From Haliclona indistincta (Eukaryota; Porifera; Demospongiae; Haplosclerida; Chalinidae): a stretch of 64,000 nt of DNA. Under the pieces are notes generated by a model. The model saw only the letters and a program-made list of their open reading frames with translations, had not been told where the DNA came from and made no database searches. Made by a program: the position numbers and the translations under genes. The DNA lies in NCBI GenBank assembly GCA_964017065.1, contig OZ024792.1, forward strand, positions 3,219,754 through 3,283,753, given 5' to 3'. Every line of letters starts with the position of its first letter. Positions within the stretch are counted from its first letter, which is position 1. Below are positions 23,833-35,100 of the stretch, piece after piece.

Positions 23833-24546
23833 AGTTTATAGCAATATAAAAATTATTTATTTATCTGACCATAATAATCAGTGCAATAATAGTCTAATAA
23901 TTATTATTATGTATTATCAAAACTACAACCTTTTGTGAATTTGAGGTGGATGTAACTGTGCCACTACCAGTGCAGCTGCAGCCGATGTATCAGTAATGGT
24001 CACGCCCACATTGGTAACACCTGTACCTACCTGCCCATGGCCGTTTGTTCATACATGTATTTGTATCCGGTGGGTTTGGGAATGAGGCAAAGATCTTCAA
24101 TGCTTACAGATAATGAGACCAACCCTACTCCACCACAGCTTTCTGCCTAAAATGCCGCATTGGTTACTCTCTGTTACAATCAGCATCATACATCCTATCT
24201 CTAAGGGAGTCGAGATCTTCCAGGATGCATGTTATCAGGCCCTCCTCAACATCTACTGACCTCATTGTCTCTGTAGCATGCATCTATCATTTAACGATTT
24301 CTTCCAGACACTTGTCTTTATCTTTACTTATCATTAAAAATATCCATCATTATTTCATCCCATTATAATTATTATCCGTGTTTGATTGTTTTTATTACCC
24401 GCGCTGCCGCGGGCCAGAATCGTACTTACGTCTAGTCTACGTTATTTATGATACATACAAACGGCGCCTTAATCACGTGCTGAAATCAGAAATCCATACG
24501 CTAATAATTATAAACTGGCTAGTGACGGGCCCCTCGGCCACCAGCC
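23833..24546. other. Spacer between the two Bak-like genes
   Basis: Holds the 3' flank of gene 1 and the promoter of gene 2. No ORF, RNA or repeat with defined ends supported. A GC-rich TACCCGCGCTGCCGCGGGCC hairpin-capable stretch lies at about 24397. Confidence 0.5.
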
Positions 24547-26902
24547 ATGTCGTCTTCAAAGTACGTCGTAGCCAAAGGCCAACAGCAGCCTAGGTACGTT
24601 CATCAAGAAGAATCAGTAGGAGATGTAGCCAGTCGTGACCGCACCTCCGCCATCTTCTACGAATATTTGGACTTGAGAGGTACCGATGATGGGGAACTGG
24701 ACGAAGATGAACGGATGCGCCTACACGACTCAGCTTCTTCTTGCATTCGAGAAATACGTGGAAGAGAGGCTTGTAGTCCATACCAGCTGGATAGCGCTTC
24801 TGTGGTTGCTAAGGATATCGTTGGATGGGGAGAAGATTTTAATACTTATCTTGATGGGCCCCTCAATCAAGTAATAGAATCCACAATAGAAGACACTGAT
24901 GGACAGCCTAGTGTGGATTCAGTCATCCAACACGTGTCTGATGTTGTAATGCGTGTGTTTGAATGTGATGAAAATGGTGTAGGTAAGTGTGGATAGTAAA
25001 TGGGTAAGATTTACTACATCATTTCTACTTTTTTAGCCCAAAACGTAACTCCAGGAAGACTAGCAGCAGTATTCGTCTATGGTTACTCAGTCTGTAAATC
25101 ATTGGTAAAGCGTCTCCTGGAGACTAACCGTTTCTTGAGATTTCTAGTTGAGCTCGGTTCATTCCTAATTAGCGCTCTTATGAAAGCCAAGTTTCATGAA
25201 CTTTTGTCAAGATTTGGAGGCTGGGTGAGTTATTTTGGTGTGTGTTCATACAACATACTATACTAATGATGCATTACCCATGATCAGGACTTACAGTCGT
25301 CCACAAATAATTAGGATTATCTCTCAGCATTCGATAGACTTGCCAGCATCCTATTATGCAATGTGCATAAGAATTCAACATGCAGTGGAGACGGCTGATC
25401 ATTATCACTGCTTTAATTGTCTACTTTGCGTACTAGTTAATGTTTGGGAGGAGTCCTTTGTGTGATTTATGCATGGTGTCCTGAGTGCCATAACTTGTTT
25501 AAAGCATGAACCCGCATAAGTTATTATTACCTAAATGTGTGATCGTGTCTGAGAATACCGATCCAATCACGCAAAAATAAAAATTTGTTGGTACCAGCAG
25601 ATACCCCAATCCTTAGTGAGTATAGCAGTTCTTGAAGTGTCCGGATTGCACATTCCGTTGCTATGCCGAATGTGAGCGATATTGACTAAGCTAGAAAATT
25701 CCATTTTTAATTCGATAATTAACTTTCGTATATTCACTCTAATAGCCTGTACATGAATCCAATGTAACCACACCCACCAACGAACAGAAACGTCTGAAAC
25801 AATGGCTAGTGTAGGATTTGCTGCTGTATCTGTTTCATAGAAATCAAGATATGACTAAAGGCCTTTTCACACTACAAAGTGCATTGAATTTGCTTCGGAG
25901 AATCGCTTGTCCAAGGCGAATTCAATGCGCACTGCATGCGTTCACACTACATGTCAGGAAGCGACTTGAGAAACGAATTAGCCATTACCGCTGTCACATG
26001 CTCTCTTGGCGTCCTAGTCACTTCAGTAGTCCATCCAGCAGTCGTAGTAGCCCTCTAGTCTCTCTGCGTGCACTCACGAAGCACGTTTTTGCGATTTCAT
26101 GCAAGAGGTGGGCTTTGTTATTGATTAATAATAATGTGATTCTCTTGAATCGCTTCCAATCCACTCCCAAACCACCTCCATATGTGGTTTGGCTAAAAGC
26201 GAATCACTCGAATGCGCATTCAGTGTAAACAGTGCGAATTGAATCCAATGTGCATCGAATTCGCAATTTTGCCGTAGTGTGAAACCCCCTGAACAAGGTA
26301 CAGTGTCACAAACAAAGCCTGCTCTTACTCAGCAAGCGCTCGATCGTGCCATCAGCCTAGCGTTGCCATGGTGAGCTCGTGACGACAATTATTGCATGGT
26401 ATACAGGCGAGCAGAAGCTTGGTAGTTCTAAACAAATGCTTCGTACAGAACAACTCTTGAGCGTTCTGGGACACGGGACTACCTCGAGAACATGCAGGAA
26501 TAATGGAACTATCCTCCAGACCACAACTCGATTTCCCACAAAATTCAGTTGAGCGTACTAAAACGATAATATCTCAGTTCGATAATTTGCGTGATTGGGT
26601 CGGTTTTTGCAGACACGGTCACATTTATTACGAAGAGAGCATCATTATGGTGCTGCCTTCTTTACTTCACAAGAGGCTCCAGATTACTCTGTTTTTATGT
26701 ATTTTGTGTAAGCTACATGTGAATAGTGTATAATATTCTACTAGTTCTACTGTAAACAATGTCTAACCTGTTTCTGCAGCCTAAATTAGGAGGAGCTAAT
26801 GTCCCTGCATTGCCTGCTGGTTGGGGGAATGGCTTGCTGCTGGCTGGAGCAATAACACTAGGAGGATGGTGGCTGTACAGAATTTTTGGAAGCAGTAAAT
26901 GA
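24547..26902 (+). CDS. Bak-like Bcl-2 family protein 2
   Basis: Three exons: 24547..24982, 25037..25224, 26780..26902; 747 nt, 248 aa, phases close. The BH3 candidate is VVAKDIVGWGEDFNTYL (Gly-Glu-Asp instead of Gly-Asp-Asp). BH1 is NVTPGRLAAVFVYGYSVCK, with the usual Trp-Gly replaced by Pro-Gly. BH2 is LLSRFGGW. The tail anchor is NGLLLAGAITLGGWWLY, ending RIFGSSK. The intron before BH1 (phase 1) and the one directly after the BH2 GGW (phase 0) are in the same positions as in Bak-like 1, so this is probably a tandem paralogue that has diverged strongly. The acidic N-terminal region (DDGELDEDER) is longer. A pro-apoptotic role is inferred; the altered BH1/BH3 could change partner choice. Confidence 0.87.
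25857..26291. mobile_element. TIR element (MITE-like) in Bak-like 2 intron
   Basis: The left end is AAAGGCCTTTTCACACTAC and the right end, reverse-complemented, is AGGGGGTTTCACACTACGG. The terminal repeats share TTTCACACTAC and then related CGAATTC / TGCATTG sub-motifs inward. It is about 435 bp with no transposase-like protein. It accounts for part of the 1,555-nt intron. Confidence 0.75.
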
Positions 26903-27206
26903 ACCATTGACTTCATATCTCATTATTACTATAAGCACTTACTATAGATATGGTGATTGTATTTGTGACATGTGAGAATAAGTTATGACCTCAGTGGGTG
27001 ATCTTTTACAACGAGTTTTGCTGCTACACGTACATGTACAAAAAATTATGTATTAAGTAAACGAAATCATGTATTATATTTTAAGCAAGCATAAACAATT
27101 TTTTGTTCATGATTGTATCAAGTATGCTTATCATCATTGCTGGCTAGCGTTGAAGCTGCTCTGCCTATTAGATCTATTCTACCAGTCTTTTCTACTTCCT
27201 TCTCTC

Positions 27207-27644
27207 TCAGAAGTGTCCTTGTACCCCTAGTGATTGCAAGTGCACCAAACAACCGGAGTCTGAGTATGGCCGTGACGTGTAGCTGTGCTGTGGTTTTACC
27301 TGCATGTGTGTGAATGGGTGTTGTTAGCTGAAGTATGGTGTGCTAATTATTTCTTAAGATAAACCCACTTTTGAAAAGATGTGTAGTTGTACCAATTCAG
27401 CAGCCATCAGTGCGTAAGGGGAGGAGATTGTCAAACGCCAATTACCACAGTTGAATATGCTCTTGGAGGAGTGATGTGACCAGCATGTGCACTTTTCTCA
27501 TCTGCAGCCTGTCTAAAAAGCTGGGTTAGTATTTATTGCTCATGTTGCTGAGCTCAATGACTAGTAAGCATCTACATCATTAAATTACGTCTCAATATCC
27601 CGAAACTGTTCTATTGGTACTTGATACTCTGTAAGATCTTGAGG
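27207..27644 (-). CDS. Possible C-terminal exons of an unknown minus-strand gene
   Basis: Three short segments fit together on minus with GT-AG borders and closing phases: 27589..27644 (PQDLTEYQVPIEQFRDIET), 27446..27512 (QAADEKSAHAGHI, then TPPRAYSTV) and 27207..27299 (VKPQHSYTSRPYSD to a stop). Together they encode 71 residues, hydrophilic and Tyr/Pro-containing (PPRAYSTV), like a cytoplasmic tail. No upstream exon was identified: the preceding region to 28.4 kb shows only short frames before the LINE remnant, so it may be a 5'-truncated gene. I do not recognise the family. Support is only phase consistency, so confidence is low. Confidence 0.4.
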
Positions 27645-28429
27645 CTGCTATTCTGGTGAAGAAATTATGGACAATTTTTAGTCCAGGATGAATAAGACAA
27701 AATTTGTATTCACTTCATTGTACTATATATTCACTATTCTCTTTGGTCTTGCTGTACACATGTATACTGCAAATTGACATCATCAGTGTGAATTATATTA
27801 GTGCAAACTCTGTACACACATGTGGTGAGTAGCAACAATACTTAATAATAGGGTCATTCCATTTCAAATCGACCACGCTATAAAAGTTCAAGTTTCAGAA
27901 TTTCACTAAACTTGGTACACATGTTGGGTAGAGTAAGGTTATTACTGTTATAAAATAACAGCAATCTATAATAATATTATATTAATTAATTAACAGGTCG
28001 TTAAACTTTGACTTACAATTTTTCAAAAAACCATGCCACACTATTGGTCTATCATTTGTCAGAGTTTAGCTTTGGGACCAGCACGGGTTACAGAAATATG
28101 TCTAACACTCGGTCTAACAAGCTATGAATAATTGGCCATATAATCATGCTAATACAGGTGGCTTCTACTGTTTCTCATTGGTTATCAATAATCATGATCA
28201 GCGCATGACTTTGCACATGAATTATGCTTGATCAACAAATAAGTCAGGATAATCAGTACACAATGCTCAGAAAGAATGAAATAACTAGTCAAAGATGTTC
28301 TAGTGAAACTTGGTGATTATTACCTACACTCAGTGTTGATACTACACCAGTGTCTTAACAAAACATAGCTATTACTGTCAGATGCAACCTAGCAGCTAAA
28401 AATAACAGATTTTCTTTTGTCTCAAATAA
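27645..28429. other. Intergenic, nothing recognised
   Basis: A/T-rich sequence without a supported gene. It includes a TAATAATATTATATTAATTA stretch near 27970. Confidence 0.5.
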
Positions 28430-28960
28430 ATTGTTTTTTTATAAGCAGTGTCACAATTAATCAGGAAAAGTCTTTACCTCTCCCTTGTACATAGTAAACT
28501 CTCGTACTGCTCTCAGCTGTGGAGGCCTCATCTTGCCACACGATACATCCTCAATGATTATTCACAACATACTTCCTACAAATCTCGTCTGATCATTACT
28601 AAGCTTTTTCCACTGATGTATTTGGCTGGAATTACAAAGACGTGTTTTTCTTGTGTAGTGCCTCCAAGGCACCACGGACAATTTCAACATTCACGACTTT
28701 ATCCCAGCTCCCTCGAGTTCTCACCACCCTACAAGAGCATCCCAGTCTGGATAATTTAAACATAAACTTTGTCGCACTGTAACTGGTCACCATTTCTACT
28801 TGAACAGAATAATTAGACCATGGAACGCCCTTCCCAAAATTGATCTATCTCTCCCATTTCAAAGAATAAATCGTTTTTTATTTGAGTTCCTCTGGAATCA
28901 TTTCATTACTCATTTTAAATCTGACATAACCATCATAGTATGTGTCCCTGCTCTATCTAC
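28430..28960 (+). pseudogene. Degenerate LINE reverse transcriptase C-terminal fragment
   Basis: The plus frame 28448-28759 includes RKSLYLSLVHSKLSYCSQLW, followed by a YKSRLIITKLFPLMYL segment. A second frame at 28800 continues NRIIRPWNALPKIDLSLPF and FLWNHFITHF. These are the end of the thumb region typical of CR1/Jockey/RTE-type non-LTR elements, where such patterns (LVxxxLxYCSxLW, NxxxxxWNxLP) are standard. The reading frame shifts between the two pieces and nothing upstream encodes the catalytic YADD region, so it is a dead 5'-truncated copy. Confidence 0.8.
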
Positions 28961-30640
28961 AGATGAAACAAGCAAGGGTCATGTAATTTAAGGAATTCTA
29001 TGAATTTGATTAAATTTCCATGAATACTAAGCTCATGCTCCAACAGAGCCTGGGTTGCAAATATTTCTGGAAAAAGTTGTGCAGAAATTTTGCACCAGTG
29101 TTTGACAAAGATGCGAATCGTTACGAAACTCTGCTGTTTGTTTGGAGCTGTACTAATACTTACACTGTTTCCAGTCAAGACAAATGCTGGCCCGTAAAGA
29201 CTATTATTTTTATTATAAATACATGTAATATTATTCCTGCAGAGGTTCTTGCACCGGAGTTAACTCAAATCAGCTTAGTAATTCAGTCTCTGTACAGTTG
29301 TCAGCTGCAGTTACTCAAAAATACTATGTCAAATGTGGATTTTTCGGCTGGAGCAGATGCTCCCGATATCGCACAGTGTAAGTGCATGAAGCTAGCTACA
29401 CAACCAAAAATCGGATCCTGTATCAATGATGTACGGTATATGATACGGGCATGTAGCGTCGTATACGTGACAGGAAATTTGGGCACCCATATTGTTTCGA
29501 GCATGTAGCATCAATATTGTATCAAGCCAGTATCAGTATTGTATCAGTAATGATTAAGGTGTCACTCTAGTACGGTACTGTAAATACAGCCATGTATCAT
29601 CATTGGTTATCATGCACGTAACTAATCGAGCTTGTATCATCGCTGTATTTCAGTATTGACACTATTGTTGCATTGAAGAGTACAACAAATGAAAAACAAA
29701 TAACTGGAACATAAAATACACTATTTTAAAGTAGTTTGTTCAATGTAACTTTCTCTTGCTTGATCAGAACTGCTCCTTCAACTCTGTCAATGAAGTTAGC
29801 ATATCGTCTTCAAACTGCAGGAGCACAAACATAAATAATGTACATGAGTCACATTATAAGCCTCACCTGAACGTCTGTAGTACAGATAAAGGCATTCAAC
29901 ATTGTATAAAACCTGCCATCAGTTACACCTCTAGTTTGCGTACACCAGATATTAGTATCACACCAATCCAGCGTCGATCACTGAGAAAAGATTCAAAGAT
30001 GTCAGTGTGTGATTATAATGCATTTACCTTATCACATGATTGTGTTCGTATAAGTAGAAGTTCAGCAATCGCGTACACAGTATGTCGTTCTGCCTGTGAC
30101 TTCCACTTCAGACATCGTCTATTCTACAAAGAAGATAACTTGGTATGTGTGTGTGCATCAGGTTACCTTCTCTTGTTCCACTTTCTTGAATGGCTTAAAT
30201 TCGAATAATTGGTGGCGCACTGTTGAAAAAGTCTTAAACTGTAAATAGAATTCTCCGCCACTTCTGTGAGTGTTCTAGTGAGAATAAGTAAGTTCTTTTA
30301 GCACAACCAACTTCAATCAAGTGCAACGTCAAACAGACAAGACACAATATACTGTAGATCTGGAAATTTTTAGCTTCAAAACATTTTCTTCGTTCAAAAT
30401 TTTGGTGCATCAAAAATTGTGATCACCCAATTAATTTCTGATGTACCAAATTTACATTAAACACATGTAGTAGTAGCAGCTGCAACAATCAAGCATGTCT
30501 ATGCTTTATCAAGTAAAGCGCCTGGACGATCTCTCCGATCCCCAAGGTACTCTTTCTTGGGTACTACACCCAAGGGAGATCGTCAAGGCCAACCTTGTAG
30601 ACGTGATAGCCTCTATTAACAGAGCGCTTTAACACTTCCA
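28961..30640. other. Gene-poor intergenic stretch
   Basis: Open frames at 29020-29508 (162 aa) and 29756-30208 (150 aa) exist, but have no domain, signal or homologue that I recognise, and their composition is not convincing. Scattered GTATCA-type words (29515-29560) recur near 32700-32830, suggesting a dispersed repeat. Confidence 0.45.
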
Positions 30641-30644
30641 TGCT

Positions 30645-30832
30645 TGACCATACACGCCCCATGCCCGTTACCAAGCTGACCATACACGCCCCATGCACCA
30701 AGCTGACCATACACCCATGCACCAAGCTGACCATACACCCATACACCAAGATGACCATACACCAAGCTGACCATACACCCATGCACCAAGCTGACCATAC
30801 ACGCCTCATGCACGTTACCAAGTTCGACCAAG
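30645..30832. repeat. Minisatellite, unit about 22-27 bp
   Basis: About eight imperfect copies of CCATACACCCATGCACCAAG plus CTGA. ORFs across it on both strands are repeat artefacts. It directly abuts the 512-bp foldback element. Confidence 0.9.
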
Positions 30833-30833
30833 T

Positions 30834-31345
30834 TAATAGAGTAAGTGATTAATAATCGACCATCATGTATGTTCGGACGCCGTATTTTTCGGACTGCTCG
30901 AACAGTGCATTCATCCAACATATCACAAGAAAGCAACTAGCCAGAGATGTGCTAGGGCATCCACAATGACTTAGAAATCGATTGCACTACGCGTACGAAA
31001 CAGAAAAGTACATTGTCCATAGAATCTCTTTATCGGAAGCGAGTTCGGATGCTCGGACCGACACTTGTACCAAGTGTCGTAATTAACTACAGTAACTACA
31101 CCGGTAAGTACTATGCTGTTGACACAAGGTACAAGCGTCGGTCCAAGTATCTAAACTCACGTCCGTTAAAGAGATTCTATGGACAATGTGTTTCGTAAGC
31201 GTGGTGCAATCGATTTAGTCATTGTGGATGCCCTAGCACATCTCTGGCTAGTTGCTTTCTTGTGATAGGTTGCACTGTTCAGCAGTCCGAAAAATACGGT
31301 GTCCGAACATACATGACGGTCGATTATTAATCACTTACTCTATTA
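30834..31345. mobile_element. 512-bp foldback (long inverted repeat) element
   Basis: The left arm begins TAATAGAGTAAGTGATTAAT; the right end is its reverse complement. Complementarity continues at roughly 90% with small indels almost to the centre (about 31090), including GGACCGACACTTGTACC facing GGTACAAGCGTCGGTCC. No coding capacity. It is a MITE-like hairpin, older than the perfect one at 22.5 kb. Confidence 0.85.
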
Positions 31346-31665
31346 GACGATAACAAAATTTAAGCAGCAAAATTCAACGTCATGACTCATTAATTTTCAT
31401 CAGTCCTATGACCGATGAAAATAAATGCAACGAAAGTTTAAAGTTATTAATACGCGAAAATTTTCAGATCTACAGTAATAAACAAATACTCATATCTTAG
31501 TGTTACCTTGCCATTCCAGTGCATTTATACGTAGTATTGTAAGCTGAAAAAATATTACAGCAATCCCAATTTGACAGGCTCTCAGCTAACAGCTACACAC
31601 TGCGAGAATACCTTGCATGAAGGCAATAATTAGTACTACATTACTCTTGTACCTTGATTGATGAG

Positions 31666-31756
31666 AGACTCGACCAAGTGTGAGAACATGTTGCAGAGAC
31701 TCGACCAAGTGTGAGAACATGTTGGAGAGACTCGACCAAGTGTGAGAACATGTTGC
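31666..31756. repeat. Three direct repeats, about 30 bp
   Basis: Three copies of GAGACTCGACCAAGTGTGAG followed by AACATGTTG, adjacent without spacers, so a small minisatellite and not a CRISPR. Confidence 0.9.
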
Positions 31757-32103
31757 TCATCTATACAACAGTAGTGTCATTATTAACATGGCATGCATCT
31801 AATAAAGCTACTCTGACCTGAGTGATAAATCTGAGAAAGAGTGGAGGCTAATATCAGGCAAAGGTATTTATAGACGCTAATGAGATCAGTAAATAACAGT
31901 GTCTTCAGTACTATCCGGCTAGCTAGCTCGTTTATTATCTCTCAGCTGACCATGTACACATTCTTGACAGATTCTATATAGATATTCATACCGATCAATC
32001 ACATTTAAGTAATAACACTACCTAACCTTGATCAAGAGAGTCGCTTAGTGTCTAAATCGTATCCGCAACCTGGATCATCAATTTGATCCTGTAAAATTGA
32101 TGC
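31757..32103. other. Upstream flank of the EGF receptor gene
   Basis: No ORF or element supported. Probably contains the promoter and 5' UTR of the receptor gene. A TATTTATAG stretch at about 31865 is a weak TATA candidate. Confidence 0.4.
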
Positions 32104-35100
32104 ATGGTCATACACGGAAGCATTATATTATATGCACTGGTGTTCACAATAAATATACAGCTAGGACTTGCACAAAAGCCTGTAATACGTATTATCACGC
32201 TTTACAGGCAGATACAGGTTGCGCATTGCATCTATCAAAGGTCACGTGCATCTAGTGCACGTGAGCTAGTCTACGACCACATGGTCTACTATTTTATCAA
32301 ACGAGCCGTTTGTGAGGCGAACCATGGCTGGCAAGGAGACCAAACAGACTAACCAACCCATTTTTAACTCCTGAGGCACGTGTCGGTGGTTTTTGAGCTA
32401 TAATCATGCACGGCGTGCACACCACCATCACGACACGAGTCCGGCACTCAACAAGTACACTACCACTTTACAATACGTTGAGCATACACACTAACCGTGA
32501 TCTTGTAGTTCACGAGCGTTTAGCCATCCTGGCAATGGTAGTCCAGCACTCCAGCTAGTTCAGCCGCCATTTTTCGTCCCAATCTCGCGGGGCCCGACGG
32601 ATTTCGCGTTCAGGAGATCCGTTGGGACCCGCGAGATTATTTTCGTCCTTGAAACAGCACTATCGCTAATCAATGCGGAATCAGTACTGAAATTATCAAG
32701 CATGGTACATACTGTTGCCTGATGCAAGCCTGTATCAGGCTTGTCGTGAGTTTCAACACTGTATCGGCAATCACTTAATGAGATACCGCAAGCTACAGTA
32801 ATGTATCAATATTGCCATCGAGCTGGTATCAGGAAAGACAGTTACCAACAATGATTCAATATTGGATATTTTTGGTTGTGTAGCTAGCTAGCTACGTTAT
32901 GCGACCACGCCCTCTTGTTTGACGAGCAGAGGCAAGAAGAGTGTGTGTAATTCTGCATGGAGTGCAGTGTAAAATTAATAGTGAATTCCTATTTTGACAA
33001 TAAAAGATTGTGAGAATACCAGATCATGTAAATGTAATATTATTCAGGATTCAATACTCTGTTGGGTACCAGGCTCAGTACTATACTCTCTACACAACAG
33101 CACACTATTGCTGCTCAGGATATGCTGGAACTGCACCAGATGACTGCATCGGTAATAATATAAATCACTTCATGTCTGGTCGCCAATTAATGCGTTGATA
33201 CTGTACAGACATCAATGAGTGTTCTACCAGTAATGGAGGATGTGGTGGTACCTGTACTAACACTGCTGGTAGCTACCATTGTACTTGTCCCTCTGGCTGT
33301 ACACTGGACTCAAACGATCATGCCTGTAATGGTGAGTCAGTGTATTACTAAGTATGATGGTCAGATTCACAAATATTTTTCAGACAACAACGAGTGTTCA
33401 TCTAGTGCAGACAACTGTGAGTACGACTGTCACAACATTGATAACTGTGGAGGCTTTTATTGCAGCTGTGATACTGGCTACATGCTGGACTCTAATGGAT
33501 ACTCATGCATTGGTCAGTATTTAATAGAATAATCCAGATATAATAATTATTATGCGAGACATAAGTCAACTTCATTGTATCTCACTATCTATAGACATTG
33601 ACGAGTGTTCTACCAATAATGGTGGTTGTGCACAGACCTGTACTAACACTGCTGGTAGCTACTACTGCACTTGTGGTACTGGATACTCTCTAGCCTCAAA
33701 CAATCATGACTGCAATGGTGAGACGATTAATTCAATACTCTATCCTATAAAATTTTAATAATGCTACAGACATCGTTGAGTGTAGCACTAATAATGGTGG
33801 ATGTCTCCATGTCTGTACTAACACTGTTGGTAGCTTTACGTGTTCATGTAACACTGGATATGAGCTGGATTCTGATGGAACAACATGTAATGGTGAGGGT
33901 ACCTTTGCTATTAATTTTGCACTTCTTATTTACTTTGTCTTATGCAGACATCAATGAGTGTTCTACCAGTAATGGAGGATGTGGTGGTACCTGTACTAAC
34001 ACTATTGGTAGCTACCACTGTACTTGTCCCTCTGGCTGTACACTAAGTGCTAATGGTCATGCCTGTAATGGTGAGCTGTATAATTACAGCATTACAACAT
34101 TAATTTTATAACTTTTTAGACAACAATGAGTGTTCTGCTGGTACTGACAACTGTCAACAAAACTGTCACAACACTGGAAACTGTGGAGGGTTCTACTGTA
34201 GCTGTAATACTGGCTACACACTGAATTCTGATGGATACACCTGCAATGGTTAGCAAATTATGATAAAATTTATGATGCATTATTTTTCTTCCTAGACATA
34301 AATGAATGTTCAAGTAGCAATGGTGGATGTTCTGAAACTTGTTCCAATACAATTGGAAGCTACCACTGCACATGTCCAACCCCAGGCTATGTTCTGGCCT
34401 CAAATAATCATGGTTGTGTTGGTATGTTTTAATACATGCACAATGTACCTCAAAGCAAAAGTTAAATGTGTACAATTATAACTCATTTCACTGCAGATAT
34501 TAATGAGTGCAACAGCAACAATGGTGGATGTGCCCAGGTCTGTACTAACACTGCTGGTAGCTTTGTGTGCTCATGTAACACTGGATATGAGCTGGATTCT
34601 GATGGAACAACATGTAATGGTGAGCTGATGTTAATTTGCTTCTTCTGTTTGCAGTAGTAGACCAATGCTTTGAAAATACATTTAGACATCAATGAGTGTT
34701 CTACCAGTAATGGAGGATGTGCTGATACCTGTACTAACACTGCTGGTAGCTACTACTGTACTTGTGATACTGGATACTCTCTAGCCTCAAACAATCACGG
34801 TTGTGATGGTGAGTTAAGTATATATCCCAAGTGCTAAGAGTAGATGTAAGGATTTTTCAGATGTCGATGAGTGTAGCACCAATGATGATGATTGCAGTCA
34901 AGTTTGCACTAACACTATTGGTAGCTTTGAGTGTTCATGTAATGCTGGATATGAACTGGACTCTGATGGACGAACTTGTGTTGGTATGTTAGTTTCATAG
35001 CGCAAGTTAACAATAATCACATTTTAAAACAGATACCAATGAGTGTGGTAACAATAATGGAGGATGTGCACAAACGTGTACGAACAATATCGGTAGCTAC

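Noticed and set aside
29020..29508. 162-aa plus-strand ORF
   Set aside because: No recognisable domain, signal peptide or splice context; kept only as a note in the intergenic entry.
29756..30208. 150-aa plus-strand ORF
   Set aside because: Composition is not convincing, no motif is recognised, and it lies in repeat-rich intergenic DNA.
30564..30936. Trp/Cys/Met repeat ORFs on minus
   Set aside because: Translations of the 30.6-30.8 kb minisatellite.
31666..31756. Possible CRISPR-like direct repeats
   Set aside because: Three copies directly adjacent, with no spacers, in an animal genome; a minisatellite.
32530..32580. Short minus-strand ORF starting [12 protein letters not shown] near the 57-bp hairpin
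   Set aside because: Only 16 codons before a stop, no convincing donor, and inside the receptor's first intron.
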